In this document: in pieces, positions 53,127 through 60,798 of the stretch
Position numbering within the stretch: the first letter of the stretch is position 1
How the letters are laid out: the number at the start of each line of letters is the position of its first letter
NCBI GenBank assembly: GCA_951828585.1
Contig: OX639991.1
Span: 3,888,001 to 3,952,000, forward strand
Length of the DNA stretch: 64,000 nt
DNA from: Longimicrobiales bacterium
Lineage (GTDB): Bacteria > Gemmatimonadota > Gemmatimonadetes > Longimicrobiales > Gaopeijiaceae
Direction: 5' to 3'
The notes under the pieces: model-generated
The model's input: the letters and a program-made list of their open reading frames with translations, nothing else
Databases searched by the model: none
What the model was told of the DNA's origin: nothing
Translations under genes and position numbers: made by a program

Positions 53127-54475
53127 CAGGCCGTCTCTTCCTTCGAAGCCGCCGCGTCATCCCCGGCGCCGACCGGATCCGCTTCGACCACGGTAAGGTC
53201 TTCGATCAGGGTGAGCAGCTGCATGGCCGCGTTCTCGGTGACACCGTCCACGGCCAGGAAGTCCGCCCGGTCCAGGTCGATGATGTCGAGGAAGCTGTTG
53301 TATCCCGAGCCATTCAGCGCCGCGAGGGTCTCTCCGTCCAGCGCAAGTTCGCTGAGCGGGAAGTCCGCCGTCTCGTAGGAGTCCGTCTCCTCCTCCACGA
53401 AGACCGACATGTCCGCCCCGCGCTCCAGCCACTCGCGGGAACCGTAGAGATCGATCTGCCACCCGATCAACTGCGACGCCAGCCGCACGTTCTGGCCGTT
53501 CCTGCCGATCGCCAGCGAGAGTTGGTCCTCGTCCACGATCGCGGTGATGACCTGACGCGCCGGATCCGAATGGACCTTGGCCACGCGGGCGGGCGCGAGC
53601 GCGCGCCGGGCGAAGATCTCGGGCGTGGGGTGCCAGGGGACGATGTCGATCCGCTCGCCGCCCAACTCGCGGACGACCGCCTGGACCCGGGAGCCCTTGA
53701 GCCCCACGCAGGCACCGACCGGGTCGATGGAGTCGTCGCGGCTGTGCACCGCGATCTTGGTCCGCCCGCCAACCTCGCGCGTGGATTCCTTGATCTCGAC
53801 GATGCCCTGGTAGATCTCCGGCACCTCGAGCTTGAACAGCGCCGCGACAAAACCGGGGTCCGCGCGGGAGAGGATCAGGCGGGGACCCTTAGGCGTTTCG
53901 TCCACCTTCTTCAGGACGGCCCGGATCGACTCGCCCTGGCGAAACCGCTCGCGCGGGTTCTGTTCCTTCCAGGGAATGATGGCCTCGGCCTCGCGGGAGC
54001 GGTTCAGAATCAGGACCAGCTTGCCGCGCTCGATTTGCTGCACCTCGCCGGAGAGCAGTTCGCCCACGCGATCGGAGTACTCGTCGCGTATGCGCTGCCG
54101 CTCGCCCTCGCGCACCAGCTGCACGATCCGCTGCTTGGTGGCCATGACCGCGTTGCGGCCGAACTCGGTGAACGCGACGGGGATCTCCATCACGTCACCG
54201 ACCTCGTAGGTGGGATCGTCCCATCGCGCCTCGTCCACCGTGATCTCCGACGAAGGGTCTTCCACCTCCTCGACGACCCGCTTGAGCACGACCATCTCGA
54301 TCTCCCCAGAGACATCGTCGATGATGATCTCGGCGTTGACGTTGGGGCCGAATATGCGGGCCAGGCCGGCGTGAATTCCGTCTCTGATGAGCTCGTTGAC
54401 CTGCTCGAACTCGAGGCTCTTGGCGTCCATGATGTCGCTGAACGCCGCTCTGATCTGCTCGGTGTTTACGGTCAT
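53126..54475 (-). CDS. nusA: Transcription termination/antitermination protein NusA
   Basis: NusA binds RNA polymerase and controls pausing and termination. This 449-residue protein has the N-domain (MTVNTEQIRAAFSDIMDAKS), S1 domain (RVGELLSGEVQQIERGKLVL), KH1 (IKESTREVGGRTKIAVHSRD; DPVGACVGLKGSRVQAVVRE) and KH2 (DEDQLSLAIGRNGQNVRLAS). A C-terminal helix-hairpin-helix region (LAALNGSGYNSFLDIIDLDR) and an acidic tail follow. The ATG at 54473-54475 overlaps the rimP stop as ATGA. No ylxR gene lies between nusA and infB. Confidence 0.96.
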   Translation of the reverse strand: MTVNTEQIRAAFSDIMDAKSLEFEQVNELIRDGIHAGLARIFGPNVNAEIIIDDVSGEIEMVVLKRVVEEVEDPSSEITVDEARWDDPTYEVGDVMEIPVAFTEFGRNAVMATKQRIVQLVREGERQRIRDEYSDRVGELLSGEVQQIERGKLVLILNRSREAEAIIPWKEQNPRERFRQGESIRAVLKKVDETPKGPRLILSRADPGFVAALFKLEVPEIYQGIVEIKESTREVGGRTKIAVHSRDDSIDPVGACVGLKGSRVQAVVRELGGERIDIVPWHPTPEIFARRALAPARVAKVHSDPARQVITAIVDEDQLSLAIGRNGQNVRLASQLIGWQIDLYGSREWLERGADMSVFVEEETDSYETADFPLSELALDGETLAALNGSGYNSFLDIIDLDRADFLAVDGVTENAAMQLLTLIEDLTVVEADPVGAGDDAAASKEETA

Positions 54476-54966
54476 GACACCTTCCAATCGTGGACCAGGC
54501 GGGCTGCCGCCACCCGCGACCGTGGGACCTCGACCTCGTCACCCCCGTTCAACCGGAGCCGGATGGATCCCGTGTCGCCCTCTTCGCCGCCCAGACCCAG
54601 CAGCTCGCCCTCCAGGCGCGAACTCCGCTCGTGGAGCGTTTCCGAGCCGGTGACGGCGATCTTCCGGCCGCGGAACCGCTGGAAGTCCCTGTCCCGGGTG
54701 AGGGGGCGCTCCAGACCCGGCGAGGACACCTCGAGGACGTACCGCTCAGGTACCCTCGCGTCTTCGTCGAGCCACGCCTCGATACTCCGGCTCACCGTCG
54801 TACAGTCGTCCAGCGAGACGGGCCGGTCCAGCGCTGTGCGTTCCACACGGAGCCGGATGACCGGACGGCTGGAACTCCCCGTCCAGTCGAGCTGAACCAG
54901 CTCGTACCCCAGGCCGGAAATCCGCGTTTCCAACTCCTCCTGGATTCCTGCCCGGTTCGCTTTCAA
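54472..54966 (-). CDS. rimP: Ribosome maturation factor RimP
   Basis: RimP helps mature the 30S subunit. The 164 residues include LETRISGLGYELVQLDWTG, DCTTVSRSIEAWLDED, YVLEVSSPGLERPLTRDRDF and an SH3-like C-terminus. The best start is the TTG at 54964-54966 with AAGGGG upstream; the open frame continues back to 55098 but that stretch contains the leader hairpin. It is the first gene of the rimP-nusA-infB-DUF503-rbfA-truB-ribF unit. Confidence 0.92.
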   Translation of the reverse strand: MKANRAGIQEELETRISGLGYELVQLDWTGSSSRPVIRLRVERTALDRPVSLDDCTTVSRSIEAWLDEDARVPERYVLEVSSPGLERPLTRDRDFQRFRGRKIAVTGSETLHERSSRLEGELLGLGGEEGDTGSIRLRLNGGDEVEVPRSRVAAARLVHDWKVS

Positions 54967-54991
54967 GTCGTCACCCCTTGCGACAGTCGAT

Positions 54992-55022
54992 AAAAAAAGC
55001 GGGGGATGCCTTCTCCCCCACT
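54992..55022 (-). terminator. Intrinsic hairpin with T-run between the promoter and rimP
   Basis: Minus-strand GTGGGGG, a 9-base loop and CCCCCGC form a 7-bp stem followed by seven T residues. It lies after the predicted promoter at 55069-55098 and 26 bases before the rimP start, so it would act inside the operon leader as an attenuator. It could also catch read-through from murA. Confidence 0.75.
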
Positions 55023-55068
55023 CAAACGCCGCCGGCCTCGGCCGGTCGGTTCGGGACCACCTGACTGT

Positions 55069-55098
55069 AGTATAGCCGTGACGCAGTCTCCCGGTCAA
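55069..55098 (-). promoter_or_regulatory. Predicted sigma-70-type promoter of the rimP-nusA-infB operon
   Basis: On the minus strand TTGACC (55093-55098) and TATACT (55069-55074) are separated by 18 bp. Transcription would start near 55060 and give a leader of roughly 95 bases containing a CCGGCC/GGCCGG stem and then the intrinsic terminator. Confidence 0.65.
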
Positions 55099-55188
55099 TC
55101 GCCTTTCGCCCGGTGTGCACCGGGGAGCGCGTGCGTCCAGCCTGAGTAACTTGCACTTCGAATGCAGCGGAGTTTCGGCCGCGGTGGG

Positions 55189-56466
55189 CTACTCGCGGCG
55201 CTCGATCCGGGCACCCAGGGTCCGCAGCCTCTCGTCGATCCTCTCGTATCCGCGCTCGATCTGTCCCGCGTTGCGGATCAGGCTTTCGCCCCGGGCCCCG
55301 AGGGCCGCGATGAGCATGGCCATTCCGGCCCGGATGTCCGGGCTTTCCACCCTCGCGCCGTGCAGGCTCGACGGACCTACGACCACGACCCGGTGGGGGT
55401 CGCAGAGGATGATGCGGGCGCCCATGCTCACCAGCTTGTCGGTGAAGAACATCCTGGACTCGAACATCTTCTCGTGAATCAGGATCGTGCCCCGCGCGCT
55501 GGTGGCGGCGACGACGGCGATCGAGGTCAGGTCGGCCGGGAAGGCGGGCCAGGGGCCGTCATCGACCTTGGGGATGTGCCCGAAGGCGTCCATCCGGATG
55601 ACGGGTTCCGTGCGTCCGTCGACGATGAGATCGCGTCCGTCCACCCGGCAGTCGATCCCGAGCCGCCGGAAGCCGAGCAGGATCGAGTCGAGGTGAGCGA
55701 CCGGGGCGTCCTCGATCACCAGCCGGCTGCGCGTGACGGCCGCCAGACCGATGAAGGAGCCCGTCTCGACGTGGTCCGGGCCGATCTCGAAATCGGCGCC
55801 GCCCAGGGTTGGCGCACCATGGACGGTGAGATTGGAGGTCCCGACCCCCTCGATGCGCGCACCCATGGCGTTGAGGAGGTGGCAGAGGTCCTGGACGTGC
55901 GGCTCGGCGGCCGCGTTGCGAATCAGCGTTTCACCGTCGGCCATCGACGCGGCCATCACGGCGTTCTCGGTGGCCGTGACGGAGGGCTCGTCCAGGAACA
56001 TGTCGGTGCCCTTAAGGGCGGGCGCGCGGATGTCGAGACCGGTCGATGTCTCCGCCTCGGCTCCCAGCGCCTCGAAGGCGAGCAGGTGCGTGTCGAGGCG
56101 GCGGCGGCCGATGACGTCGCCCCCGGGAGGAGGCAGCGAGAGGGAGCCGAACCGGGCCAGGAGCGGTCCCGCGAGGAGGATCGACGCCCGGATCCGCTCG
56201 GAGAGCTCGGGATCGAGGTCGCCGGCCTCGACGTTCGCGGCGTTGACCACAACCGTGTTCGCACCGGTCCACGTCACGGACACCCCCAACGACTCCATGA
56301 TCTCGAGGAGGGTGTGGACGTCGCGGATCCGGGGGACGTTGCGGACGGTCACCGGCTCCGCCGACATAAGGGTCGCCGCGAGAACCGGCAGGGCCGCATT
56401 CTTGTTGCCGGCCGGCCGAATGGCGCCGCTCAGCTCATGGCCGCCCGATACGATGAAGGATGACAT
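55189..56466 (-). CDS. murA: UDP-N-acetylglucosamine 1-carboxyvinyltransferase MurA, Asp-type
   Basis: MurA transfers enolpyruvate to UDP-GlcNAc, the first committed step of peptidoglycan synthesis. This 425-residue protein has SGAIRPAGNKNAALPVLAAT (Lys-Asn pair), LLAGPLLARFGSLSLPPPGG, FPADLTSIAVVAATSARGTI (catalytic Asp) and MFESRMFFTDKLVSMGARI. In the mobile loop the usual GGCxIGxRPxDxH reads GGDVIGRRRLDTH, so Cys115 (E. coli numbering) is Asp. Asp-type MurA enzymes are active and insensitive to fosfomycin. The ATG at 56464-56466 is taken as start; the upstream frame runs into a repeat element. Confidence 0.95.
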   Translation of the reverse strand: MSSFIVSGGHELSGAIRPAGNKNAALPVLAATLMSAEPVTVRNVPRIRDVHTLLEIMESLGVSVTWTGANTVVVNAANVEAGDLDPELSERIRASILLAGPLLARFGSLSLPPPGGDVIGRRRLDTHLLAFEALGAEAETSTGLDIRAPALKGTDMFLDEPSVTATENAVMAASMADGETLIRNAAAEPHVQDLCHLLNAMGARIEGVGTSNLTVHGAPTLGGADFEIGPDHVETGSFIGLAAVTRSRLVIEDAPVAHLDSILLGFRRLGIDCRVDGRDLIVDGRTEPVIRMDAFGHIPKVDDGPWPAFPADLTSIAVVAATSARGTILIHEKMFESRMFFTDKLVSMGARIILCDPHRVVVVGPSSLHGARVESPDIRAGMAMLIAALGARGESLIRNAGQIERGYERIDERLRTLGARIERRE

Positions 56467-56504
56467 CGGCTGAAAGATACCGAATTCCGCGGTTCTCTGG
56501 ATAG

Positions 56505-56645
56505 AGCGAAGCCTTTCAAAGATCCAATGTATACTCCACATTCCATAATGTATAGTATACTTTACATCGTGAATCGGTGAAGCGAAGCGGAAGCGCGGAT
56601 GCATCGCCGCTCAAATGACGGGGGGGTTTTGTCCAGGGGCTGCTG
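56505..56645 (-). repeat. Interspersed leader-like element (copy 3) upstream of murA
   Basis: On the minus strand: REP-like arm AGCAGCCCCTGGAC, CCCCCCGTCATTTGAGCGGC, GATGCATCCGC, GCTTCACCGATTCACGATG, and a core at 56573-56527 with ATGTA and TACAT around AGTATACT, then AAGGCTTCGCTCT. The block order equals that at 18773-18925. It ends about 40 bases before the murA start, so it is probably the murA leader or promoter region. Confidence 0.65.
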
Positions 56646-56688
56646 ACTCCCCATATTCCGGGCCCCGATCACGCCAGGCGGAGCCAAC

Positions 56689-57384
56689 ATGTCACCCACT
56701 CTCGCTGCCCCTCTTCAGGACACCACCGTCGTCGAACTGGCGCGCGACGGCCTCGCGGTGGTCTCGGCGTGGACGATGGTCGGGCTGGGCCTGGCGTTCC
56801 TGGCGATCCTGGTGGTGCTGGTGCTCGTCCTGGCCGAACTCCGCACGCTGTCGCGAACCTGGACCGGTTTCGTGGCCACCACGACCGAACGGTCCGGGCC
56901 GCTCGTCGAGCACGCGAACAACGCCGCCCGCAACCTCGACCACATCACATCGGTCGTGCGGTCCGAGATCGACCGCCTGAACGGCATGATCGAGGGCGTG
57001 ACCGATGACATCGGGGAGGCCTCGGTCGAGGTCAGGCGCCGGATCGCCGACCTTTCCGCATTACTTGACCTGGCCCAGTCGGAGGCGGAGGATGCGGTGC
57101 TCGATGCGGCGGCCAAGTTGCGGATGTTACGGAAGGGGGCGGGGTTGCTGGCGGGGGTGGCGGGGCTGGGTGGGGGAGATGGGGGTGGGGATGGTGATGG
57201 GGATGCGGGTGGGGGCGGGGCGGGGCGGGGGCGAGGTGATGAGGGAGACGATGCAGAAGGGGCGGGGGGTGGGGGTGGGGGTGGAAGTGGTGAGGGGCGG
57301 GGTGGTGAGGGGGATGCCGGGGCGGGGGCGGGGGCGGAGGCGGTGGGTGAGGGATCGGATACCGATGGTTCGGGCGAGGGCTAG
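56689..57384 (+). CDS. DUF948-like membrane protein with Gly-rich tail
   Basis: This 231-residue protein has one membrane helix (MVGLGLAFLAILVVLVLVLA), a helical region (RTWTGFVATTTERSGPLVEH; HITSVVRSEIDRLNGMIEGV) like DUF948 or YtxG-type proteins, and a last 75 residues made almost only of Gly, Asp, Glu, Ala and Arg. The tail is encoded by a G-rich low-complexity tract (57125-57375) and may not be a fixed coding sequence. The ATG at 56689 fits the membrane topology. It is divergent from murA. Confidence 0.7.
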   Translation: MSPTLAAPLQDTTVVELARDGLAVVSAWTMVGLGLAFLAILVVLVLVLAELRTLSRTWTGFVATTTERSGPLVEHANNAARNLDHITSVVRSEIDRLNGMIEGVTDDIGEASVEVRRRIADLSALLDLAQSEAEDAVLDAAAKLRMLRKGAGLLAGVAGLGGGDGGGDGDGDAGGGGAGRGRGDEGDDAEGAGGGGGGGSGEGRGGEGDAGAGAGAEAVGEGSDTDGSGEG

Positions 57385-57490
57385 TCCGTAGGAGTGTGAT
57401 GCAAACGTCCTCCCGCGACGACAGGTGGCCGTATGGAGAACGGTCTGGCTGCCAACACCGAGGCCCAACGGACCACCCGCTTTGCAAGGA

Positions 57491-58300
57491 CTACTTCTCG
57501 GTCACCGCCAAGCTCCGGTAGCGCACCGACCCGACGATCCCGAATCCGCCCACCACGTTCTGGATCGGAGGGACGGAGAAGGAAGTGTCTCCGTTGCCGC
57601 TGGTGATGAAGGAATAGAGGTGTTCATCGAAAGCGGCGACATCGAGGGTGAGCGGCTGAACCGCAGCCTCGATCGCATCGTCGGGTACCGGAGTCGTCAT
57701 TGATGTATCGTCCACCTCGATGTACCAGCCCTCTCCCCCGCGGCTGAACACGCCTCTTTCCGAACGCGGCCGCAACGACGCCATATACCGATGGGTGGCG
57801 AGGCTCGGGGTCCAAGTTGAAGACAGCGAGTCTTGATCGCTGTTCCGCAAGAGTACCGCCGTCTCCACGTGAAAGGCTCCGACCGCGGCAGTGACACCCC
57901 AGGCCGTCGCACGATCGTCAGCCGACACCTCTACACGGTAGCTCGCACCGTCGTCCAGGACCGCGGCCGGCACCAGACATTGGGCAACTCCTATCACAAG
58001 TCCGCCGTACCTTGGGCCGCAGCGGCTCACGTCCACGGCCTCGGTGGTTTCAGCGACAAGGGTCCAAACGCCGTCGCTTGCTCGATAGACTCTTGCAACG
58101 GTCCCCGTGAGCGGGTCGGAGTAGTCCACCGGCCAGACCAGCATCGGATGTGCAGTGGAGTCGGGGCTCAGAACCGCGAAAACGATCAGCCGGTCGTCGA
58201 GGTATCGCGGGAACTCGGGATGGGCAACATCACCGCATGCAGCGATCACGGTGGCGCCAATCGCGAGGACGAGACGGACGGGAGGCGGTCTCGGGCGCAT
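57491..58300 (-). CDS. DUF4249-like lipoprotein partner of a TonB receptor
   Basis: This 269-residue lipoprotein (signal LVLAIGATVIAACG) continues with FPRYLDDRLIVFAVLSPDST, beta-rich segments and a C-terminal YSFITSGNGDTSFSVPPIQN, VVGGFGIVGSVRYRS. The pattern (early strand, GG-x-GGFG-x-F near the end) is that of DUF4249 proteins, which sit next to TonB-dependent receptors. Its ATG lies three bases after the receptor's stop, so it is co-transcribed. It is probably an outer-membrane accessory; ligand unknown. Confidence 0.78.
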   Translation of the reverse strand: MRPRPPPVRLVLAIGATVIAACGDVAHPEFPRYLDDRLIVFAVLSPDSTAHPMLVWPVDYSDPLTGTVARVYRASDGVWTLVAETTEAVDVSRCGPRYGGLVIGVAQCLVPAAVLDDGASYRVEVSADDRATAWGVTAAVGAFHVETAVLLRNSDQDSLSSTWTPSLATHRYMASLRPRSERGVFSRGGEGWYIEVDDTSMTTPVPDDAIEAAVQPLTLDVAAFDEHLYSFITSGNGDTSFSVPPIQNVVGGFGIVGSVRYRSLAVTEK

Positions 58301-58303
58301 TTG

Positions 58304-60592
58304 TCAGTACCGGAAGTCGACGCCGACGAAAGGGAACAAGGGGAGTTGGTGTCTCGGAGTCAACTTGCGATCGTCGCTTCCGCCCGGTCTCGCAGCATAG
58401 GTCAGCACATTCTGCCGCCCGGTAATGTTCGGAATCGTAACAAAAGGCGCGATCGCCAGAGTGTCCCAACGGAAAGCGTAGCGGACCGAGAAGTCGACGC
58501 GGCCGTAGTAGGGCATCCGCCCCTGCACATTCGACAGGATGGTGAAGTCATCACGTCCCCCATTCAATCCGCGGCGCCGTGGATCGTAGCGCAGCCCGTA
58601 GAACTCCCCGGCCGGAAACCAGAAAGGCGTGCCGGACCCCACGGTTGTGCGGAGCGACGCGCTGAAGCCCAGCAGGTCTGCGAGGTTCAAGGTGGCATCG
58701 ATTTCGTGCCGTCTGTCCCATCGCGGCCAATACTTCCGCCCGTCGCCGTCACGCAATTCGACCCAACCGTGCTGGTAGGAAATCCAGCCCCGCAGGAGCC
58801 CCGCATGCCTCTCGAGGCTCAACTCCCATCCGTAGGCGCTCCCGCCATGGTACTGAAGCGCGGACAGGTCGCGAACGGACTCGGGCTGCCAACTCGAAAT
58901 GTCGGTGAACCGGCGGGTCCACGCCGTTGCCGACCCCGTCCACCTGCTGCCCCGCCAATAGTCCAGCGACACGCTGGCCCCCTCGGCCGTCGACACGGGC
59001 TGCCCCTCACCGCGCAGGAACCACATCGGAGCCCCGGGCACGACATGGCGGTCGTCGCGGAGCACCGAGAGGAACTGGAAACTGCGGTCCAGGCTGCCGC
59101 TGATAGCGAAAGCACCCAGGTGATACCGGGCGGAGAGGCGAGGTTCCGCGAAGACCCGCGCGCTGTTTCGTTCGGTCCCCAACCGTGCCCCGGGCGCGAG
59201 CCGCAGTGCGCCGATCCAATGTTCGACCTCCACGAAAACCGATGCGTGGAGATAAGTACCCAACGTCTCTCCCTGCATGTATGCTCCCGGACCCGTAGTG
59301 CCTCGAAGACTCACTGGACCACCTTCCACCAGCAACCCCGTCCGCACACCCGTCGCTTCCCCGCGCACCGCGATCTGGGCGCGCACCCCACCAGCGCCGA
59401 TCCGGTTGCGCGCGGACAGCCCGGATTGCTCCTCTCCGACTTCAATGTGCCCCTCGTACCGGCTGAAGTACCCCGTCACGTCACTGGTGAGTCGGTTCCC
59501 CCTGACCCACGACCACGTGACGGACGACACGAGGTTCGTCCAATCCGACCGGAGCGATTCCCCCACGCCGAGAAAGTCCCAGGAGAAACGGTCTTCGGTA
59601 GCCAGCAACGAGATCCCCAGCCGGTGTTCTTCGGAAGGATACAGGTGCAACCCCATGTTGAGATCGTGGAAGGCGAACGGGGCGTCCACGCCCGGCAAAT
59701 CAATGGTGGCCTTCCGCCCCGCCGCCAGCCATCTGCCGTCCGACCAGGGAAGGCCACCGTCCAACGCGGCGCGCAGGCCCACGCCGCTCAAACCGCCGCT
59801 GAACCGCGTTCCCGTTGTCCCTCCCGCACGTTGCCGGGCGGAGACGACCCCGGAGAGCGAGCCTCCATACCGCGCCGGAATCGATCCCTTGTAGAGTTCG
59901 GCGGACTCGACGACATCGGGATTGAACAGGCCGAACATCCCGAACATGTGATACGGGCCGAAGACCGGGGCGCCATCCAAGAGAACTGCTACCTGGTCGG
60001 CACTGCCACCGCGCACGAACAGCTCCGCGCCGAAGTCGTTGACGCTCGCTACGCCCGAAACAGACTGCAGGCTGCGGAACACGTCGGTTTCGGCCACGGC
60101 GGGCACCGCGCGCACCTCGGTCCGGGTCATCCCCACGGCGCCTATCGCCACCTCGCGCTCGAACATCTGGCGGGCGAGCTCCCGCGAATCGGTCCCGGTA
60201 CGGACTGCCTGTACGGTGAGCGAGGTCAGGACGATGGTCGAGCGCGTGAGACGGAGCTCGACCAGTGTTCCGCCGTCGGGCCGTGCTACCACCGTGTCCA
60301 TTCTGGCGTAGCCGACCCGGGTTGCGACGATCCGAAGAAGATTCGCTTCCGACGCAAGGGAGGCGACACCCAGGCTGTCGCTTGCCCGGCTCTCGGACAT
60401 GTCGGGAAAAGACACGTGCACACTTGCCAGCGGAGCATCGGATTCCCGGTCCACGAACCGAAATCGCCAGTTACCCTCCAGGGGGTCTTGAAAGACGCCG
60501 GAGACCGGGCTCGGGCACGACGACAGTGCGATGGCCACGACGAGGGCCGAAGAGTGACGGTACCGCTGCCGGAATCTCGCAACGCGGTCCAT
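58304..60592 (-). CDS. TonB-dependent outer-membrane receptor
   Basis: This 762-residue protein has a signal segment (SSALVVAIALSSCPSPVSG), a carboxypeptidase-regulatory-like domain (residues about 40-115), a plug domain (VRAVPAVAETDVFRSLQSVS; NDFGAELFVRGGSADQVAVL; ADQVAVLLDGAPVFGPYHMF; ELYKGSIPARYGGSLSGVVS) and a 22-strand beta-barrel ending FPFVGVDFRY with the usual terminal aromatic. It imports a ligand across the outer membrane with TonB energy. No substrate clue is present. It is followed by its DUF4249 partner. Confidence 0.92.
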   Translation of the reverse strand: MDRVARFRQRYRHSSALVVAIALSSCPSPVSGVFQDPLEGNWRFRFVDRESDAPLASVHVSFPDMSESRASDSLGVASLASEANLLRIVATRVGYARMDTVVARPDGGTLVELRLTRSTIVLTSLTVQAVRTGTDSRELARQMFEREVAIGAVGMTRTEVRAVPAVAETDVFRSLQSVSGVASVNDFGAELFVRGGSADQVAVLLDGAPVFGPYHMFGMFGLFNPDVVESAELYKGSIPARYGGSLSGVVSARQRAGGTTGTRFSGGLSGVGLRAALDGGLPWSDGRWLAAGRKATIDLPGVDAPFAFHDLNMGLHLYPSEEHRLGISLLATEDRFSWDFLGVGESLRSDWTNLVSSVTWSWVRGNRLTSDVTGYFSRYEGHIEVGEEQSGLSARNRIGAGGVRAQIAVRGEATGVRTGLLVEGGPVSLRGTTGPGAYMQGETLGTYLHASVFVEVEHWIGALRLAPGARLGTERNSARVFAEPRLSARYHLGAFAISGSLDRSFQFLSVLRDDRHVVPGAPMWFLRGEGQPVSTAEGASVSLDYWRGSRWTGSATAWTRRFTDISSWQPESVRDLSALQYHGGSAYGWELSLERHAGLLRGWISYQHGWVELRDGDGRKYWPRWDRRHEIDATLNLADLLGFSASLRTTVGSGTPFWFPAGEFYGLRYDPRRRGLNGGRDDFTILSNVQGRMPYYGRVDFSVRYAFRWDTLAIAPFVTIPNITGRQNVLTYAARPGGSDDRKLTPRHQLPLFPFVGVDFRY

Positions 60593-60631
60593 CAGCAGCC
60601 TCCTTCAGAGGGGCCCACGGTCAAGGGTTGC

Positions 60632-60798
60632 CTACCAAACCAACATGACCTGGAAATCCGGGTCATTGTCGTTGTTCTCGTCGAAGTACTTCCATACGCC
60701 GTCCTCATCCCATGCCAGCGTCGACGATCCCAAATCGTCGTCCGGCGAGCCCCAGTCCTCCTCGGTCACAACAAGCGTGAAGACGGCACCGTCTTCAA
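60632..60798 (-). pseudogene. 3' end of a secreted-protein gene split by IS1380
   Basis: On the minus strand the frame reads EDGAVFTLVVTEEDWGSPDD, LGSSTLAWDEDGVWKYFDEN, NDNDPDFQVMLVW, stop. It begins exactly at the TTGAA target duplication and lacks any start. Joined to the frame at 62568-62786 after removing the IS and one TTGAA, it reads through without interruption. Confidence 0.85.
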
